Positions 17,584 through 26,491 of a stretch of DNA of 64,000 nt are shown in pieces. Position numbers and translations under genes: made by a program. The notes beneath the pieces are model-generated. The model ran no database searches. It was not told where the DNA came from and was given only the letters and a program-made list of their open reading frames with translations. The stretch is from Paraburkholderia franconis (lineage in GTDB: Bacteria; Pseudomonadota; Gammaproteobacteria; Burkholderiales; Burkholderiaceae): positions 1 through 64,000 of the forward strand of contig NZ_WHNP01000038.1 in assembly GCF_009362735.1 (NCBI RefSeq). Reading direction: 5' to 3'. Positions within the stretch are counted from its first letter, which is position 1. Each line of letters opens with the position of its first letter.

Positions 17584-18558
17584 ATGCATCCGACACTCGA
17601 TGTCATCACCTACGGCGAAGCGATGGCGATGTTCGTCGCGGCCGAAACAGGCCCGCTCGCAGGCGTCGGCCAGTTCACGAAACGCATCGCGGGCGCCGAT
17701 CTGAACGTCGCGATCGGCCTGTCGCGCCTTGGCTTCAAGGTGGGCTGGATGAGCCGCGTCGGCAGCGATTCGTTCGGCCAGTACGTACGCGACACGCTGA
17801 CGAAGGAAGGCATCGATCAGGGTTGCGTGACGACGGATGAACGCTATCCGACGGGCTTTCAGCTCAAGTCGAGGAACGACGACGGCAGCGACCCGGCCGT
17901 CGAGTATTTCCGCAAGGGATCGGCGGCGAGCCATCTGTCGCTCGACGACTATGTGGCGGACTACGTGCTGGGCGCGCGTCATCTGCATCTGACGGGCGTT
18001 GCGCCCGCGATTTCGGCGAGTTCGCGCGAGCTGGCGTTCCATCTGGCGCGCGAAATGCGCAACGCAGGCAAGACGGTTTCGTTCGATCCGAACCTGCGCC
18101 CGACGCTGTGGCCGTCGCGCCAAGCGATGGCGGCCGCGCTGAACGAACTGGCGACGTTCGCCGACTGGGTGCTGCCCGGCATCGGAGAAGGCGAAACTCT
18201 GACGGGCTACACGAAAGCCGAAGACATCGCGCAGTTTTACCTGGAGCGCGGCGCGAAGGGCGTGATCGTCAAGCTCGGCGCGCAAGGTGCGTATTACCGC
18301 ACGGCGGCCGGTTCGGGCATCGTCGCGGCGCAGCGCGTCGAGAACGTCGTCGATACCGTCGGCGCGGGCGATGGCTTCGCCGTCGGCGTGGTGAGCGCGC
18401 TGCTCGAAGGACGCACGCTGCCGGAGACCGTCGCGCGCGGCAACCGCATCGGCGCACTGGCGATCCAGGTGATCGGCGATTCCGAAGGCCTGCCGACGCG
18501 CGCCGAACTCGATGCGCTGGAGCGCAGCGATCCGGCGCAGCCCGCGCTGGCCGCCTGA
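17584..18558 (+). CDS. kguK: KguK, 2-ketogluconate kinase (PfkB family)
   Basis: A 324-aa PfkB/ribokinase-family sugar kinase. The N-terminal substrate block (GEAMAMFVAAETGPLAG, GADLNVAIGLSRLG) and the C-terminal signature DTVGAGDGF (residues 257-265, catalytic base Asp263) are intact. It should phosphorylate 2-ketogluconate to 2-keto-6-phosphogluconate in the cytoplasm. AGGAG lies before the ATG at 17584, 36 bases after kguE. By motif alone it could be a 2-keto-3-deoxygluconate kinase, a close relative; the neighbouring kguT, kguD and ptxS genes favour KguK. Confidence 0.9.
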   Translation: MHPTLDVITYGEAMAMFVAAETGPLAGVGQFTKRIAGADLNVAIGLSRLGFKVGWMSRVGSDSFGQYVRDTLTKEGIDQGCVTTDERYPTGFQLKSRNDDGSDPAVEYFRKGSAASHLSLDDYVADYVLGARHLHLTGVAPAISASSRELAFHLAREMRNAGKTVSFDPNLRPTLWPSRQAMAAALNELATFADWVLPGIGEGETLTGYTKAEDIAQFYLERGAKGVIVKLGAQGAYYRTAAGSGIVAAQRVENVVDTVGAGDGFAVGVVSALLEGRTLPETVARGNRIGALAIQVIGDSEGLPTRAELDALERSDPAQPALAA

Positions 18559-18566
18559 CGCTTCAG

Positions 18567-18590
18567 CGTTCAGCAAACCGTTCAGCAAAC
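18567..18590 (+). repeat. Two tandem copies of a 12-mer
   Basis: CGTTCAGCAAAC occurs twice in direct succession just after the kguK stop. Its role is unknown; it may be a simple duplication in the kguK-kguT spacer. Confidence 0.7.
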
Positions 18591-18701
18591 CAACACGACA
18601 ACAACAAGAAGGTGCCAGCCGCAAGCTCGATCCGATACAGGGCATACGGCAGCACACCAGCAGACCGACTCAGGAAACCGGCTCACGCCAGCAAATATTT
18701 T

Positions 18702-18755
18702 GCATGGGACCAGAGTAAGGGGCTAAAGCCCCAACTGTGTTCGACAAAGGAGACA
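18702..18755 (+). promoter_or_regulatory. RBS-carrying hairpin leader element before kguT
   Basis: The stretch runs from GCATGGGACC through GAGTAA, a hairpin GGGGC-taaa-GCCCC, AACT, then TTCGACAAAGGAGACA, which holds the kguT Shine-Dalgarno. The same order of blocks (GGGACCGGAGTAA, hairpin, AACTCCGGTCGAC, GGGAGAC, start codon) recurs as a cluster before the lipoprotein gene at 29720. It may act as an RNA stability, translation or processing element within the operon. Function inferred only from position and recurrence. Confidence 0.6.
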
Positions 18756-18758
18756 TTC

Positions 18759-20039
18759 ATGCCCTCATCACTCGCGATTCGCCGCTGGTGGACGATCATG
18801 CCGATCGTGTTCATCACGTACAGCCTCGCCTATCTCGACCGCGCAAACTACGGCTTTGCGGCCGCCGCCGGCATCAACCAGGATCTCGGCATCAGCAAAG
18901 GGCTGTCGTCGCTGATCGGCGCGCTGTTCTTTCTCGGCTACTTCTTCTTTCAGATTCCGGGCGCGATCTACGCGGAGCGCCGCAGCGTCAAGAAGCTCGT
19001 GTTCTGGAGCCTTGTGCTGTGGGGCGGCTGCGCGGCGCTGACGGGCATCGTCAGCAACATTCCGTCGCTGATGGTGATCCGCTTCGCGCTCGGCATCGTC
19101 GAAGCGGCCGTGATGCCCGCAATGCTGATTTTCATCAGCAACTGGTTCACGAAGCGCGAGCGCTCGCGCGCCAACACGTTCCTGATTCTCGGCAATCCGG
19201 TGACGGTGCTGTGGATGTCGGTCGTGTCCGGCTACCTCGTGCATTCGTTCGGGTGGCGCCAGATGTTCATCGCGGAAGGCGTGCCCGCCATTGTGTGGGC
19301 CGTCTGCTGGTGGTTCATCGTGAAGGACAAGCCCGAGCAGGTGAAGTGGCTGTCGGAGGCGGACAAGACGCAGCTCGCCGATACGCTGCGCGCCGAGCAG
19401 GCCGCGATCAAGCCGGTGCGCAACTATGGCGAGGCGTTCCGCGAACCCGCCGTCATCAAGCTGTGCGCGCAGTACTTCTGCTGGAGTATCGGCGTGTACG
19501 GCTTCGTGCTGTGGCTGCCTTCCATTTTGAAGAACGGCTCGTCGCTCGGCATGGTCGAGACGGGCTGGCTGTCGGCGCTGCCGTATCTGGCCGCGACGAT
19601 CGCGATGCTCGCGGCGTCATGGGCGTCGGATAAACTCAACAACCGGCGCGCGTTCGTGTGGCCGTTCCTGCTGATCGGCGCGGCGGCGTTCGCGGCTTCG
19701 TATGCGCTCGGTTCGACGCACTTCTGGATGTCGTATGCGCTGCTCGTCATCGCGGGCGCCGCGATGTACGCGCCGTATGGCCCGTTCTTCGCGATCGTGC
19801 CGGAACTGCTGCCGAAGAACGTCGCGGGCGGCGCGATGGCGCTGATCAACAGCATGGGCGCGCTCGGCTCGTTCGTGGGCTCGTATGTGGTCGGCTATCT
19901 GAACGGCGCGACGGGCTCGCCTGCTGCGTCTTATGTGTTCATGAGCGTCGCGCTCGTCGCCGCCGTCGTGCTGACGCTTGCCGTCAAGCCGCCGCGCATG
20001 CAGTCTGCGGCTCTCGCCACTCCGTTGCAAGGAAAGTGA
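18759..20039 (+). CDS. kguT: KguT, 2-ketogluconate MFS transporter
   Basis: A 426-aa major facilitator of the anion:cation symporter (ACS) family with twelve hydrophobic segments. The N-terminal signature TIMPIVFITYSLAYLDRANY and the loop 2-3 block are typical of the group that also holds glucarate and 2-ketogluconate carriers. The ATG at 18759 has AAAGGAG; the frame extends far upstream only as a shadow of kguK. Its place between kguK and kguD points to 2-ketogluconate:proton symport across the inner membrane. The 200-base gap before it is long for this operon and holds a 12-mer repeat and a hairpin leader element. Confidence 0.92.
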   Translation: MPSSLAIRRWWTIMPIVFITYSLAYLDRANYGFAAAAGINQDLGISKGLSSLIGALFFLGYFFFQIPGAIYAERRSVKKLVFWSLVLWGGCAALTGIVSNIPSLMVIRFALGIVEAAVMPAMLIFISNWFTKRERSRANTFLILGNPVTVLWMSVVSGYLVHSFGWRQMFIAEGVPAIVWAVCWWFIVKDKPEQVKWLSEADKTQLADTLRAEQAAIKPVRNYGEAFREPAVIKLCAQYFCWSIGVYGFVLWLPSILKNGSSLGMVETGWLSALPYLAATIAMLAASWASDKLNNRRAFVWPFLLIGAAAFAASYALGSTHFWMSYALLVIAGAAMYAPYGPFFAIVPELLPKNVAGGAMALINSMGALGSFVGSYVVGYLNGATGSPAASYVFMSVALVAAVVLTLAVKPPRMQSAALATPLQGK

Positions 20040-20043
20040 TTCG

Positions 20044-21012
20044 ATGAAGCGAAAGATCGTCGCATACAAGCCACTGCCGGACGATGTGCTGTCATATCTC
20101 CAGCAGCATGCCGAAGTGGTGCAGGTGGATGCCGCGCGGCACGATGCGTTCGTCGCTGCGCTGAAGGACGCCGACGGCGCGATCGGCGCGAGCGTGAAGA
20201 TCACGCCCGCGATGCTCGAAGGCGCAACGAAGCTCAAGGCGCTCTCGACGATCTCGGTCGGCTACGACAACTTCGACGTCGACGATCTGAGGAAGCGCGG
20301 CATCGTACTCGCGCATACGCCCGACGTGCTGACGGAATCGACGGCGGATACCGTGTTCTCGCTGATTCTGGCGAGCGCTCGGCGCGTCGTCGAACTGGCC
20401 GACTGGGTGAAGGCGGGCGAGTGGAACGCGAGCATCGGGCCCGCGCTGTACGGCGTCGACGTGCAGGGCAAGACGCTTGGCATCGTCGGGCTGGGGCGCA
20501 TCGGCGGGGCCGTTGCGCGGCGCGCGGCGCTCGGCTTCAACATGAGGGTGCTGTACACGAACCGCAGCGCGAACGCCGAGGCGGAACAGCGCTACGGCGC
20601 GCGTCGCGTCGAACTCGACGAGCTGCTCGCCACGTCCGATTTCGTTTGCCTGCAGGTGCCGCTCACGCCCGAAACGCGTCACATGATCGGCGTAAACGAG
20701 CTGCGCAAGATGAAGAAGAGCGCGATTCTGATCAACGCGTCGCGCGGACAGACCGTCGACGAAAACGCGCTGATCGAAGCGCTGCAGGCGGGCACGATCC
20801 ACGGTGCGGGGCTCGACGTGTTCGACAACGAGCCGCTCGACGCGAACTCGCCGCTGCTGAAGATGAACAACGTGGTCGCGCTGCCGCATATCGGCTCGGC
20901 GACGCACGAGACGCGTCACGCGATGGCGCGCTGCGCGGCGGAAAACCTGGTCGGCGCGCTCGACGGCACGCTGAAGACCAACATCGTCAACCGCAGCGTT
21001 CTCTCGCAATGA
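20044..21012 (+). CDS. kguD: KguD, 2-ketogluconate-6-phosphate reductase (D-2-hydroxyacid dehydrogenase family)
   Basis: A 322-aa NAD(P)H-dependent reductase. The Rossmann motif GLGRIG (149-154) and the catalytic triad of the D-isomer-specific dehydrogenases are present: Arg234 (NASRGQTVDE), Glu263 (DNEP) and His282 (LPHIGSATHETR). In the kgu pathway it reduces 2-keto-6-phosphogluconate to 6-phosphogluconate, which enters the Entner-Doudoroff route. The family also includes GhrB/glyoxylate reductases; the operon decides in favour of KguD. The ATG at 20044, four bases after the kguT stop, has AAGGAAA; the frame before it is inside kguT. Confidence 0.92.
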   Translation: MKRKIVAYKPLPDDVLSYLQQHAEVVQVDAARHDAFVAALKDADGAIGASVKITPAMLEGATKLKALSTISVGYDNFDVDDLRKRGIVLAHTPDVLTESTADTVFSLILASARRVVELADWVKAGEWNASIGPALYGVDVQGKTLGIVGLGRIGGAVARRAALGFNMRVLYTNRSANAEAEQRYGARRVELDELLATSDFVCLQVPLTPETRHMIGVNELRKMKKSAILINASRGQTVDENALIEALQAGTIHGAGLDVFDNEPLDANSPLLKMNNVVALPHIGSATHETRHAMARCAAENLVGALDGTLKTNIVNRSVLSQ

Positions 21013-22091
21013 ACACGCCGCCGTCAGGCGCACCGCGCCGCGCCACCATCAGCGACGTCGCCCGCGAAGCCGGCACCGGCAAGACGAGCATCTCACGCTA
21101 TCTGAACGGCGAGCTGAGCGTGCTGTCGCCGCAACTGCGCGCGCGTATCGAAGCCGCGATCGAGCGGCTCGACTATCAGCCGAACCAGATGGCACGCGGC
21201 TTGAAGCGCGGACGCAATCGCCTGATCGGCATGCTGGTCGCCGATCTGACGAACCCGTATTCCGTCGAGGTGCTGCAAGGCGTCGAGGCGGCTTGCCACG
21301 CGCTCGGCTACATGCCGCTCATCTGCCACGCGGCGAACGAAGTCGACATGGAGCGGCGCTTCCTGCAACTGCTGACGACGTATCGCGTGGAAGGCGTGAT
21401 CGTCAATGCGCTCGGCGTGAGCGAGGAGACGTTGCGGCCCGTGGGCGGCGGCGGGATTCCCGCCGTGCTGGTGGACCGCTCGGTGGAAGGGCTCGTCGCC
21501 GATATGGTCGGGCTCGACAACGAGGCGGCCGTGACGGTCGCGACGCGGCATCTCGTCGAACGCGGCTTCGATCGCGTGTGGTTCGTCGTGCAGCCGTTCG
21601 AGCGCGTCAGTTCGCGGCGTCTGCGCGAAGCGGCGTTTCATCGGGCGCTGACGCAGTATCCGCAGGTGAACGGGCGCACGGTCGTGGTCGAACTCGGCGA
21701 TGCCGATGAGCTCGCGCAGACGCTCACCGCGCTCGACGCCGAGATCGATGCCGCGATTGCGAACCGGGAAACAAGCGGCGAAACAAGCGAAGACGCGGCC
21801 ACCTTGCCGCGCGTCGCACTCTTCGCCGCGAACGGCCCCGTCGCGCTGGCGCTTGCGCGGCATCTGAACCAGCGGCATGGCGCGGACTGGCAAAAGCGCG
21901 TTGCGCTGCTGTCGATCGACGACCCCGAATGGGCCGAACTCGCCGGCATCACGACAATTCGCCAGCCGACGTACGACATCGGCTATCGGGCCGTCGAATT
22001 TCTGCACGAACGCATCGACGGCGCACAGGCGAGCGCGCGCGACTGCCTGCTGCCGGGCGAACTGATCGAACGCGCGTCGACGGCGCGCTGA
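21009..22091 (+). CDS. ptxS: PtxS, LacI-family repressor of the kgu operon
   Basis: A 360-aa LacI-type regulator. The N-terminal HTH (ATISDVAREAGTGKTSISRY, residues 12-31) and hinge (NQMARGLKRGRNRLIGML) lead to the periplasmic-binding-type sugar domain. The ATG at 21009 overlaps the kguD stop as ATGA, which ties its translation to the operon it should repress; in Pseudomonas the gene precedes kguE instead. The PtxS-like site at 16713 would give autoregulation. The C-terminal domain has an extra Glu/Thr-rich insert around NRETSGETSEDAATL, between two strands, which does not look like family core. Confidence 0.9.
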   Translation: MNTPPSGAPRRATISDVAREAGTGKTSISRYLNGELSVLSPQLRARIEAAIERLDYQPNQMARGLKRGRNRLIGMLVADLTNPYSVEVLQGVEAACHALGYMPLICHAANEVDMERRFLQLLTTYRVEGVIVNALGVSEETLRPVGGGGIPAVLVDRSVEGLVADMVGLDNEAAVTVATRHLVERGFDRVWFVVQPFERVSSRRLREAAFHRALTQYPQVNGRTVVVELGDADELAQTLTALDAEIDAAIANRETSGETSEDAATLPRVALFAANGPVALALARHLNQRHGADWQKRVALLSIDDPEWAELAGITTIRQPTYDIGYRAVEFLHERIDGAQASARDCLLPGELIERASTAR

Positions 22092-22177
22092 TTGTCGGGC
22101 GTTCGGCATTCAGACGGCGACGCGCTTACAATGCGCAGCGGAGTCTCTCTCTTTCGTCACCTGATCCGCGCTGCTCG

Positions 22178-22978
22178 ATGCCAGCTTTGCCCGTTTCACC
22201 CATTACGCTTGCGATTCTCGCTGTCGCGACGCTCTTCATTGCATGGCTACCGATCGGCCTGTACCGCCGCTGGCGCGCGCCGTTCGCGCTGAATCGGCGC
22301 GACGCGATTGCGGGCGTCGCCGTGTTCGCGTTGTCCGCGATGCTAATCGAACGCGCGCTCAACGACTATCTGCTGCGTCAGAACGCGGCCACGAGCGAAT
22401 GGTTGTCGAACCCGCTCGCGTTCGTCGTCTACGGCGTGCTGGCGGCGGGCGTCTGCGAGGAAGTCGGCCGCTTCGTCGCGATGCGCTGGCTGGCGCGGCG
22501 CACAGCGAACCATGCAAAGGGTGACGGTACGGCGATTGCATACGGGCTCGGGCATGGCGGCGCGCAAGCGTGGCTCGTCGGCGTGATCGTGCAGGCGCAG
22601 TGGATCGCGTTCGGCGTGCTGGAAAATCGCGGCCAGCTCGACGCGTATCTCGGCCACATCCCGCCCGCATCGCTGATGCGGCTTCATCTGATACTCGCGG
22701 GCCTGTCGCCCGCGATGGCAGGTCTCTTCGTGCTCGAACGCGTGGCTGCGCTGGTGTTCCAGATCGGGCTCTCCGTGCTGATGTGGCGCGGCGTGCGCGC
22801 GGGCTGGCGCACCATCCTGCCCATTGCGATCGCCGCGCACGCGCTGATCGACGTGCCCGCCGCGATGTCGCAGGCGCGGCTGTTGCCGCTCGTGACCGTC
22901 GACGCGATCTATGCCGTCGCGGCGCTTGCCGTGGCCGCGGTGCTGCTCAGGATGCACGCGCGCGCGGCTCGAGCTTGA
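22178..22978 (+). CDS. YhfC-like intramembrane glutamic protease family protein
   Basis: A 266-aa membrane protein with about seven to eight hydrophobic segments. The segment AAGVCEEVGRFVAMRWL holds a Glu-Glu-x-x-Arg signature inside a membrane helix, and GLGHGGAQAW carries a conserved-looking His; both are features of the YhfC/PrsW/CPBP group of intramembrane proteases. A third His in AIAAHALIDVPAA fits the pattern. The substrate is unknown, and many family members are uncharacterised. The ATG at 22178 is 86 bases after ptxS; no strong Shine-Dalgarno is seen. It could be co-transcribed with ptxS, but no functional link is evident. Confidence 0.78.
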   Translation: MPALPVSPITLAILAVATLFIAWLPIGLYRRWRAPFALNRRDAIAGVAVFALSAMLIERALNDYLLRQNAATSEWLSNPLAFVVYGVLAAGVCEEVGRFVAMRWLARRTANHAKGDGTAIAYGLGHGGAQAWLVGVIVQAQWIAFGVLENRGQLDAYLGHIPPASLMRLHLILAGLSPAMAGLFVLERVAALVFQIGLSVLMWRGVRAGWRTILPIAIAAHALIDVPAAMSQARLLPLVTVDAIYAVAALAVAAVLLRMHARAARA

Positions 22979-23025
22979 ACAGATCCTATCGTCCATCCAG
23001 ACCCACAGGCCCGAGGCCAATCGAC

Positions 23026-23391
23026 ATGGAAGCCTATCAGTACGAGTGCGCGAACGCCGAGATCGAAGAACTGGCGCGCGTGATCAGCGATCTCTTTCCC
23101 GAGCAGACACAGTTCATCGAACGCCCCGATGACAACGGCGTGCCGCAGATCGTCGTGCATTGGGTCGCGATGCGCTTCGGCTCGACGGCACGCCGCATGG
23201 TGTTGACCGTCGCGATCACACCGGCCGCGCTCGCGCGTTATCGCGCGATGCCGCCGCGTCTGCGGGGCCGCAGCTTCGCGGTGCTGCGCGCGTATGTCGA
23301 GGCGACGCTGGGATCGCTGGAAGAGGAATACGCGGCGGGCAAGAGCGTGCCGCGCGAAGTGACCGTCGAGCTCGACGACGAGTTCGCCTGA
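23026..23391 (+). CDS. Small conserved protein of unknown function
   Basis: A 121-aa soluble protein beginning MEAYQYECANAEIEELARVI. It has a mixed alpha/beta look, with a central hydrophobic strand pair (QIVVHWVAMRF; RMVLTVAITPAALARYRAMP) and an acidic C-terminus. The layout resembles small Burkholderia DUF proteins (possibly DUF3022), which I cannot confirm. The ATG at 23026 is chosen because everything upstream in frame is a shadow of the previous gene. It follows the membrane protease by 47 bases. Confidence 0.65.
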   Translation: MEAYQYECANAEIEELARVISDLFPEQTQFIERPDDNGVPQIVVHWVAMRFGSTARRMVLTVAITPAALARYRAMPPRLRGRSFAVLRAYVEATLGSLEEEYAAGKSVPREVTVELDDEFA

Positions 23392-23455
23392 ACGCGGCAA
23401 GCCCGACGAGGGAAGCGCCCAGGCGGGGGCGCGAAAGCGTCGCGCGAAGCGTCGC

Positions 23456-23893
23456 TCAATCCGCGAGCCGATAGACCTTCGCGAAGCGCGCGGCCTGCAC
23501 GACGCCATAGTCGCCGGGCGCGTATTGCATGATCCAGTCACCTGCTGTGCCCTTGAGCACATCACCGCCTCGCGACGAACGCGCGAGCGAGAACGGCTCG
23601 CTCATCTGCTTCGCGAGCACGACGGCAGGGCGATTGCGATACGAACCGGCGTCGCCGTGCGCGAGCCCGGCGTCGGCGGGCAGGTACTTCGCATCGAAGC
23701 GTTCGCGCGACACGACCCAACGGTCGCCCGTCGAGCCCGTGATCAGCGCGTCACCGCGCGTGTAGCGATTCGGCCCTTCGAGGCTCATCAGTTCGCCGTC
23801 ACCCTGGGCGAATTGCACGGTGACGGTTTCGTCCTTGACGACGCGTTGCGCGGCCGGATCGGCGAGCAGGTCGATGTTGTTCAGTTCGAGCAT
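23456..23893 (-). CDS. PGDYG-domain protein
   Basis: A 145-aa soluble protein ending in a segment with the motif APGDYGVV, preceded by WIMQYAPG, which is the signature of the PGDYG family (also found in phage and bacterial proteins of unknown role). Earlier blocks (TVTVQFAQGDGELMSLEGPNR in part, DRWVVSRERFDAKYLP) fit a small beta-rich fold. It is convergent with the small plus-strand gene before it. Function unknown. Confidence 0.75.
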   Translation of the reverse strand: MLELNNIDLLADPAAQRVVKDETVTVQFAQGDGELMSLEGPNRYTRGDALITGSTGDRWVVSRERFDAKYLPADAGLAHGDAGSYRNRPAVVLAKQMSEPFSLARSSRGGDVLKGTAGDWIMQYAPGDYGVVQAARFAKVYRLAD

Positions 23894-24033
23894 GGGGCTT
23901 TGAAGCTTATTCAGATGACAGGGCCGCGTAAGCCAACGTCAGCGCGACGAAGGGCGACGGGGCTGCAACGAAGCGCAACGAGGTGCAAACGCGGTGCAGG
24001 CGCGCATGATGCCAGATTCGCGCGGCTGCAATG

Positions 24034-24060
24034 AAAAACGCCTGCCGTGAAGGCAGGCGT
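24034..24060 (-). terminator. Intrinsic terminator after the Spy-like gene
   Basis: On the minus strand a perfect 9-bp stem ACGCCTGCC/GGCAGGCGT with a five-base loop is followed by TTTTC, 35 bases beyond the stop at 24095. Confidence 0.85.
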
Positions 24061-24094
24061 CTTGCGAAATACATGCGGCAACTTGCGCTGCGTT

Positions 24095-24592
24095 TTACGG
24101 CTTGACGGTCGCGTCCGAAGCGGGCGCGGCCGGCTTGCCCGAACGGCTGTGGTGCGCGCCGCCTTCGGCCGGCTGACGGCGGAACGTTTGGTCGGCGAGC
24201 TTCTTTTGCTCCGGCGAGAAGCTGGTGTAGAGCGGCTCGAAGGCGTCGACGAGTTTCTTCGAGCCGTCCGCGTGAGCCTGCGTGATCTCGGCGTAGCCCT
24301 TCATGTCGTCGAGCGCCGACATGTTCGGATTTGCCCTGCGCTGCTCGAACAGGTTGGCCATCGTTTCACTGTTGTTGCGCATGACGTCGGCGAACGCGTT
24401 CCATTGCGACTCCTGCGCCGACGTGATCTTCAGTTGCGAATGCAGGTAGTTGATCCGTTCTTCGACGCGCTGCTCGTGGCGCGCCTTGCCCTGCGTCTGC
24501 GAGGCTGCCGCCGACATGGCGGGCGCTGCCGTCTGTGCGAATGCAGCGCTCATCGACAATGCGGAAGCGAGAATGGCGAGCGTTTTTTTCAT
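24095..24592 (-). CDS. Spy/CpxP-like periplasmic LTXXQ protein
   Basis: A 165-aa exported protein. A Sec signal peptide (MKKTLAILASALSMSAAFAQ, cleavage after AFA) is followed by a helical region (about residues 38-130) with LKITSAQESQWNAF and SPEQKKLADQTF, two copies of the LTxxQ-type motif of periplasmic envelope-stress chaperones such as Spy and CpxP. The C-terminus is a low-complexity Ala/Pro tail. The likely role is chaperone activity in the periplasm. It stands as a single-gene unit with its own terminator and is divergent from the LysR gene at 24752. Confidence 0.85.
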   Translation of the reverse strand: MKKTLAILASALSMSAAFAQTAAPAMSAAASQTQGKARHEQRVEERINYLHSQLKITSAQESQWNAFADVMRNNSETMANLFEQRRANPNMSALDDMKGYAEITQAHADGSKKLVDAFEPLYTSFSPEQKKLADQTFRRQPAEGGAHHSRSGKPAAPASDATVKP

Positions 24593-24751
24593 TGAGACTC
24601 CTGTTGTCCGTTCGTATGAGAGTGAAGCTTGACGAAGCGTTATGCATATGCGTGCGGCGCATATCAGGCTGCTATTAGTATCACGTTATCGCCCCATTGC
24701 GACTGCATTGCGACAACTGCTTACAACCGAAACGATCGGGAAAAATAGCCG

Positions 24752-25636
24752 GTGGATAAATTCGTCAGCATGGAAATCTTCGTTGCCGTGGTCGAAGCGG
24801 GCAGCCTGACGGCGGCCGCCGAGCGCTTCCATCTGTCGTCGGCGATGGTCGGCAAGCATATCCGCTCGCTCGAAACGCAGCTCTCTGCGCGGCTTCTGAC
24901 GCGCACGACGCGCCGTCAAAGCCTCACCGAGATCGGCCGCCAGTATTACGAGCAATGCCGGCGCATTCTCGCCGACGTGAAGGCCGCGGAGTCGCTGGCC
25001 GAATCGATGACGTCCGCGCCGCGCGGCACGCTGAAAGTGACGGTGCCGCTCACGTATGGCGTCGAAGTGTTCTCGCCTGCAATGACCGACTATCTGAGCG
25101 CGTGGCCCGACGTCAGCCTCGAACTCGATCTGTCGAACCGTATCGTCGATCTGGTCGAAGAGGGTTTCGACGCGGCCGTGCGCATCGGCCGCCTGCCGGA
25201 TTCGAGTCTCGTCGCAAGGCCGTTGAAGCCGTACCGGATGCGCGCGTGTGCATCGCCCGCGTATCTCGCGCGGATGGGCACGCCGAAGACGCCCGCCGAT
25301 CTCGCGAATCACGAGTGCCTCGGCTTTCTGCATTGGGGCCGCGAAGGGCTATGGCGTCTCGACGGCGACGCCGCAACCGACTGTCAGCTGCGTCCGGGAC
25401 GCTTTCGCGCGAACAACGGCCAGGCGCTCAAGGTGGCGGCGCTGCGCGGCTTCGGTCTGGTGCTCCAGCCCGAAGCGCTGCTCGCGCGCGAGATCGAACG
25501 CGGCGAGCTCGTCTGCGTGCTCGAAGACTGGCTGCCCGATGGCGCGCCCGTGCATCTGATCTATCCGCGTGACGGCCGCCCGACGCCGAAGCTCACGACG
25601 TTCATCGACTTCGTGATCGAGCGCTTCGGCGCGTGA
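24752..25636 (+). CDS. LysR-family transcriptional regulator
   Basis: A 294-aa LysR regulator. The winged HTH is in residues 1-60 (MEIFVAVVEAGSLTAAAERF, LSSAMVGKHIRSLE), with the co-inducer domain after residue 90. The effector half contains ALRGFGLVLQPEALLAREIE, the usual late block of the CrgA/DsdC-like group. It begins with GTG at 24752. It is divergent from the Spy-like gene but there is no clear metabolic target next to it, so the regulon is unknown. Confidence 0.88.
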   Translation: MDKFVSMEIFVAVVEAGSLTAAAERFHLSSAMVGKHIRSLETQLSARLLTRTTRRQSLTEIGRQYYEQCRRILADVKAAESLAESMTSAPRGTLKVTVPLTYGVEVFSPAMTDYLSAWPDVSLELDLSNRIVDLVEEGFDAAVRIGRLPDSSLVARPLKPYRMRACASPAYLARMGTPKTPADLANHECLGFLHWGREGLWRLDGDAATDCQLRPGRFRANNGQALKVAALRGFGLVLQPEALLAREIERGELVCVLEDWLPDGAPVHLIYPRDGRPTPKLTTFIDFVIERFGA

Positions 25637-25780
25637 CGCGTCGCCCCACGCGAATGCGCGATATGTGCAGTCCGCATGTATTCGCACTGCGGGGCGCGGG
25701 GTGCATAATCCGCGTATCCCGTAGTCCACGTTTGCGCTCGCCATGCGGCGAGCTTCCACCTCAACGCTGACCTTCAATCG

Positions 25781-26245
25781 ATGAGACCACCGCGCCTCGA
25801 TCAACTCGACGAACTCGACCGCAACCTCGTTGCGCTGCTGCAGGCCAACGCGCGCGAAAGCGTCGCGAATCTCGCGCGACAGCTGGGCGTCGCGCGCACG
25901 ACCGTGATCGCGCGCATCGCACGGCTGGAAAAGACCAACGTGATCGCCGGCTATAGCGTGCGGCTCGGCCAGGACGTGCTCGACGCGAGCATCTATGCGT
26001 ACGTCGGCATCATCATCGCGCCGAAGTACGGACCGGACGTACAGAAGAAGCTGAACCGGATGCCCGAAGTGCAACTGCTGTGCGCGGTGAGCGGGGAGTT
26101 CGACTACGTCGCGTGGCTGCGCGCCGATTCGCCCGAGCGCCTGAACGATCTGCTCGACCAGATCGGCGGCCTCGCGGGCGTCGAGCGCACGACGACGTCG
26201 ATCATCCTGTCGCGCAAGATCGATCGCGGAATGATCGGCGGATGA
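25781..26245 (+). CDS. Lrp/AsnC-family regulator
   Basis: A 154-aa regulator with the standard two parts: an N-terminal winged HTH (LDELDRNLVALLQANARES, VANLARQLGVARTTVIARI) and a C-terminal RAM/AsnC ligand domain (VQLLCAVSGEFDYVAWLRA). It lies 246 bases upstream of the saccharopine-dehydrogenase-like gene on the same strand. Lrp-type regulators often control an adjacent amino-acid gene, so a link to amino-acid catabolism is plausible. The ATG at 25781 preserves the whole HTH. Confidence 0.88.
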   Translation: MRPPRLDQLDELDRNLVALLQANARESVANLARQLGVARTTVIARIARLEKTNVIAGYSVRLGQDVLDASIYAYVGIIIAPKYGPDVQKKLNRMPEVQLLCAVSGEFDYVAWLRADSPERLNDLLDQIGGLAGVERTTTSIILSRKIDRGMIGG

Positions 26246-26491
26246 ACGCACGCGGGCTCGCTCCGTGTGTTCGCTAAGGGCCGTGCGCGCCCCGCGTTTA
26301 CGCGGTTTTGATACGTTTTCGACGAATCGTCGGAATGTCTCGTCAGATTGTCGAAGTTCATGGTCATTGCGCAGCACTTTGCGCCTATAAACCGACTGGC
26401 CTTCTCCCTAAACTTCTCTACAGAGGTTCGCTGCGGCGCGCCGTTCACGCTGGAGACAGCATCCATCGAACAGAGAACAAAGGAGAAGCGC

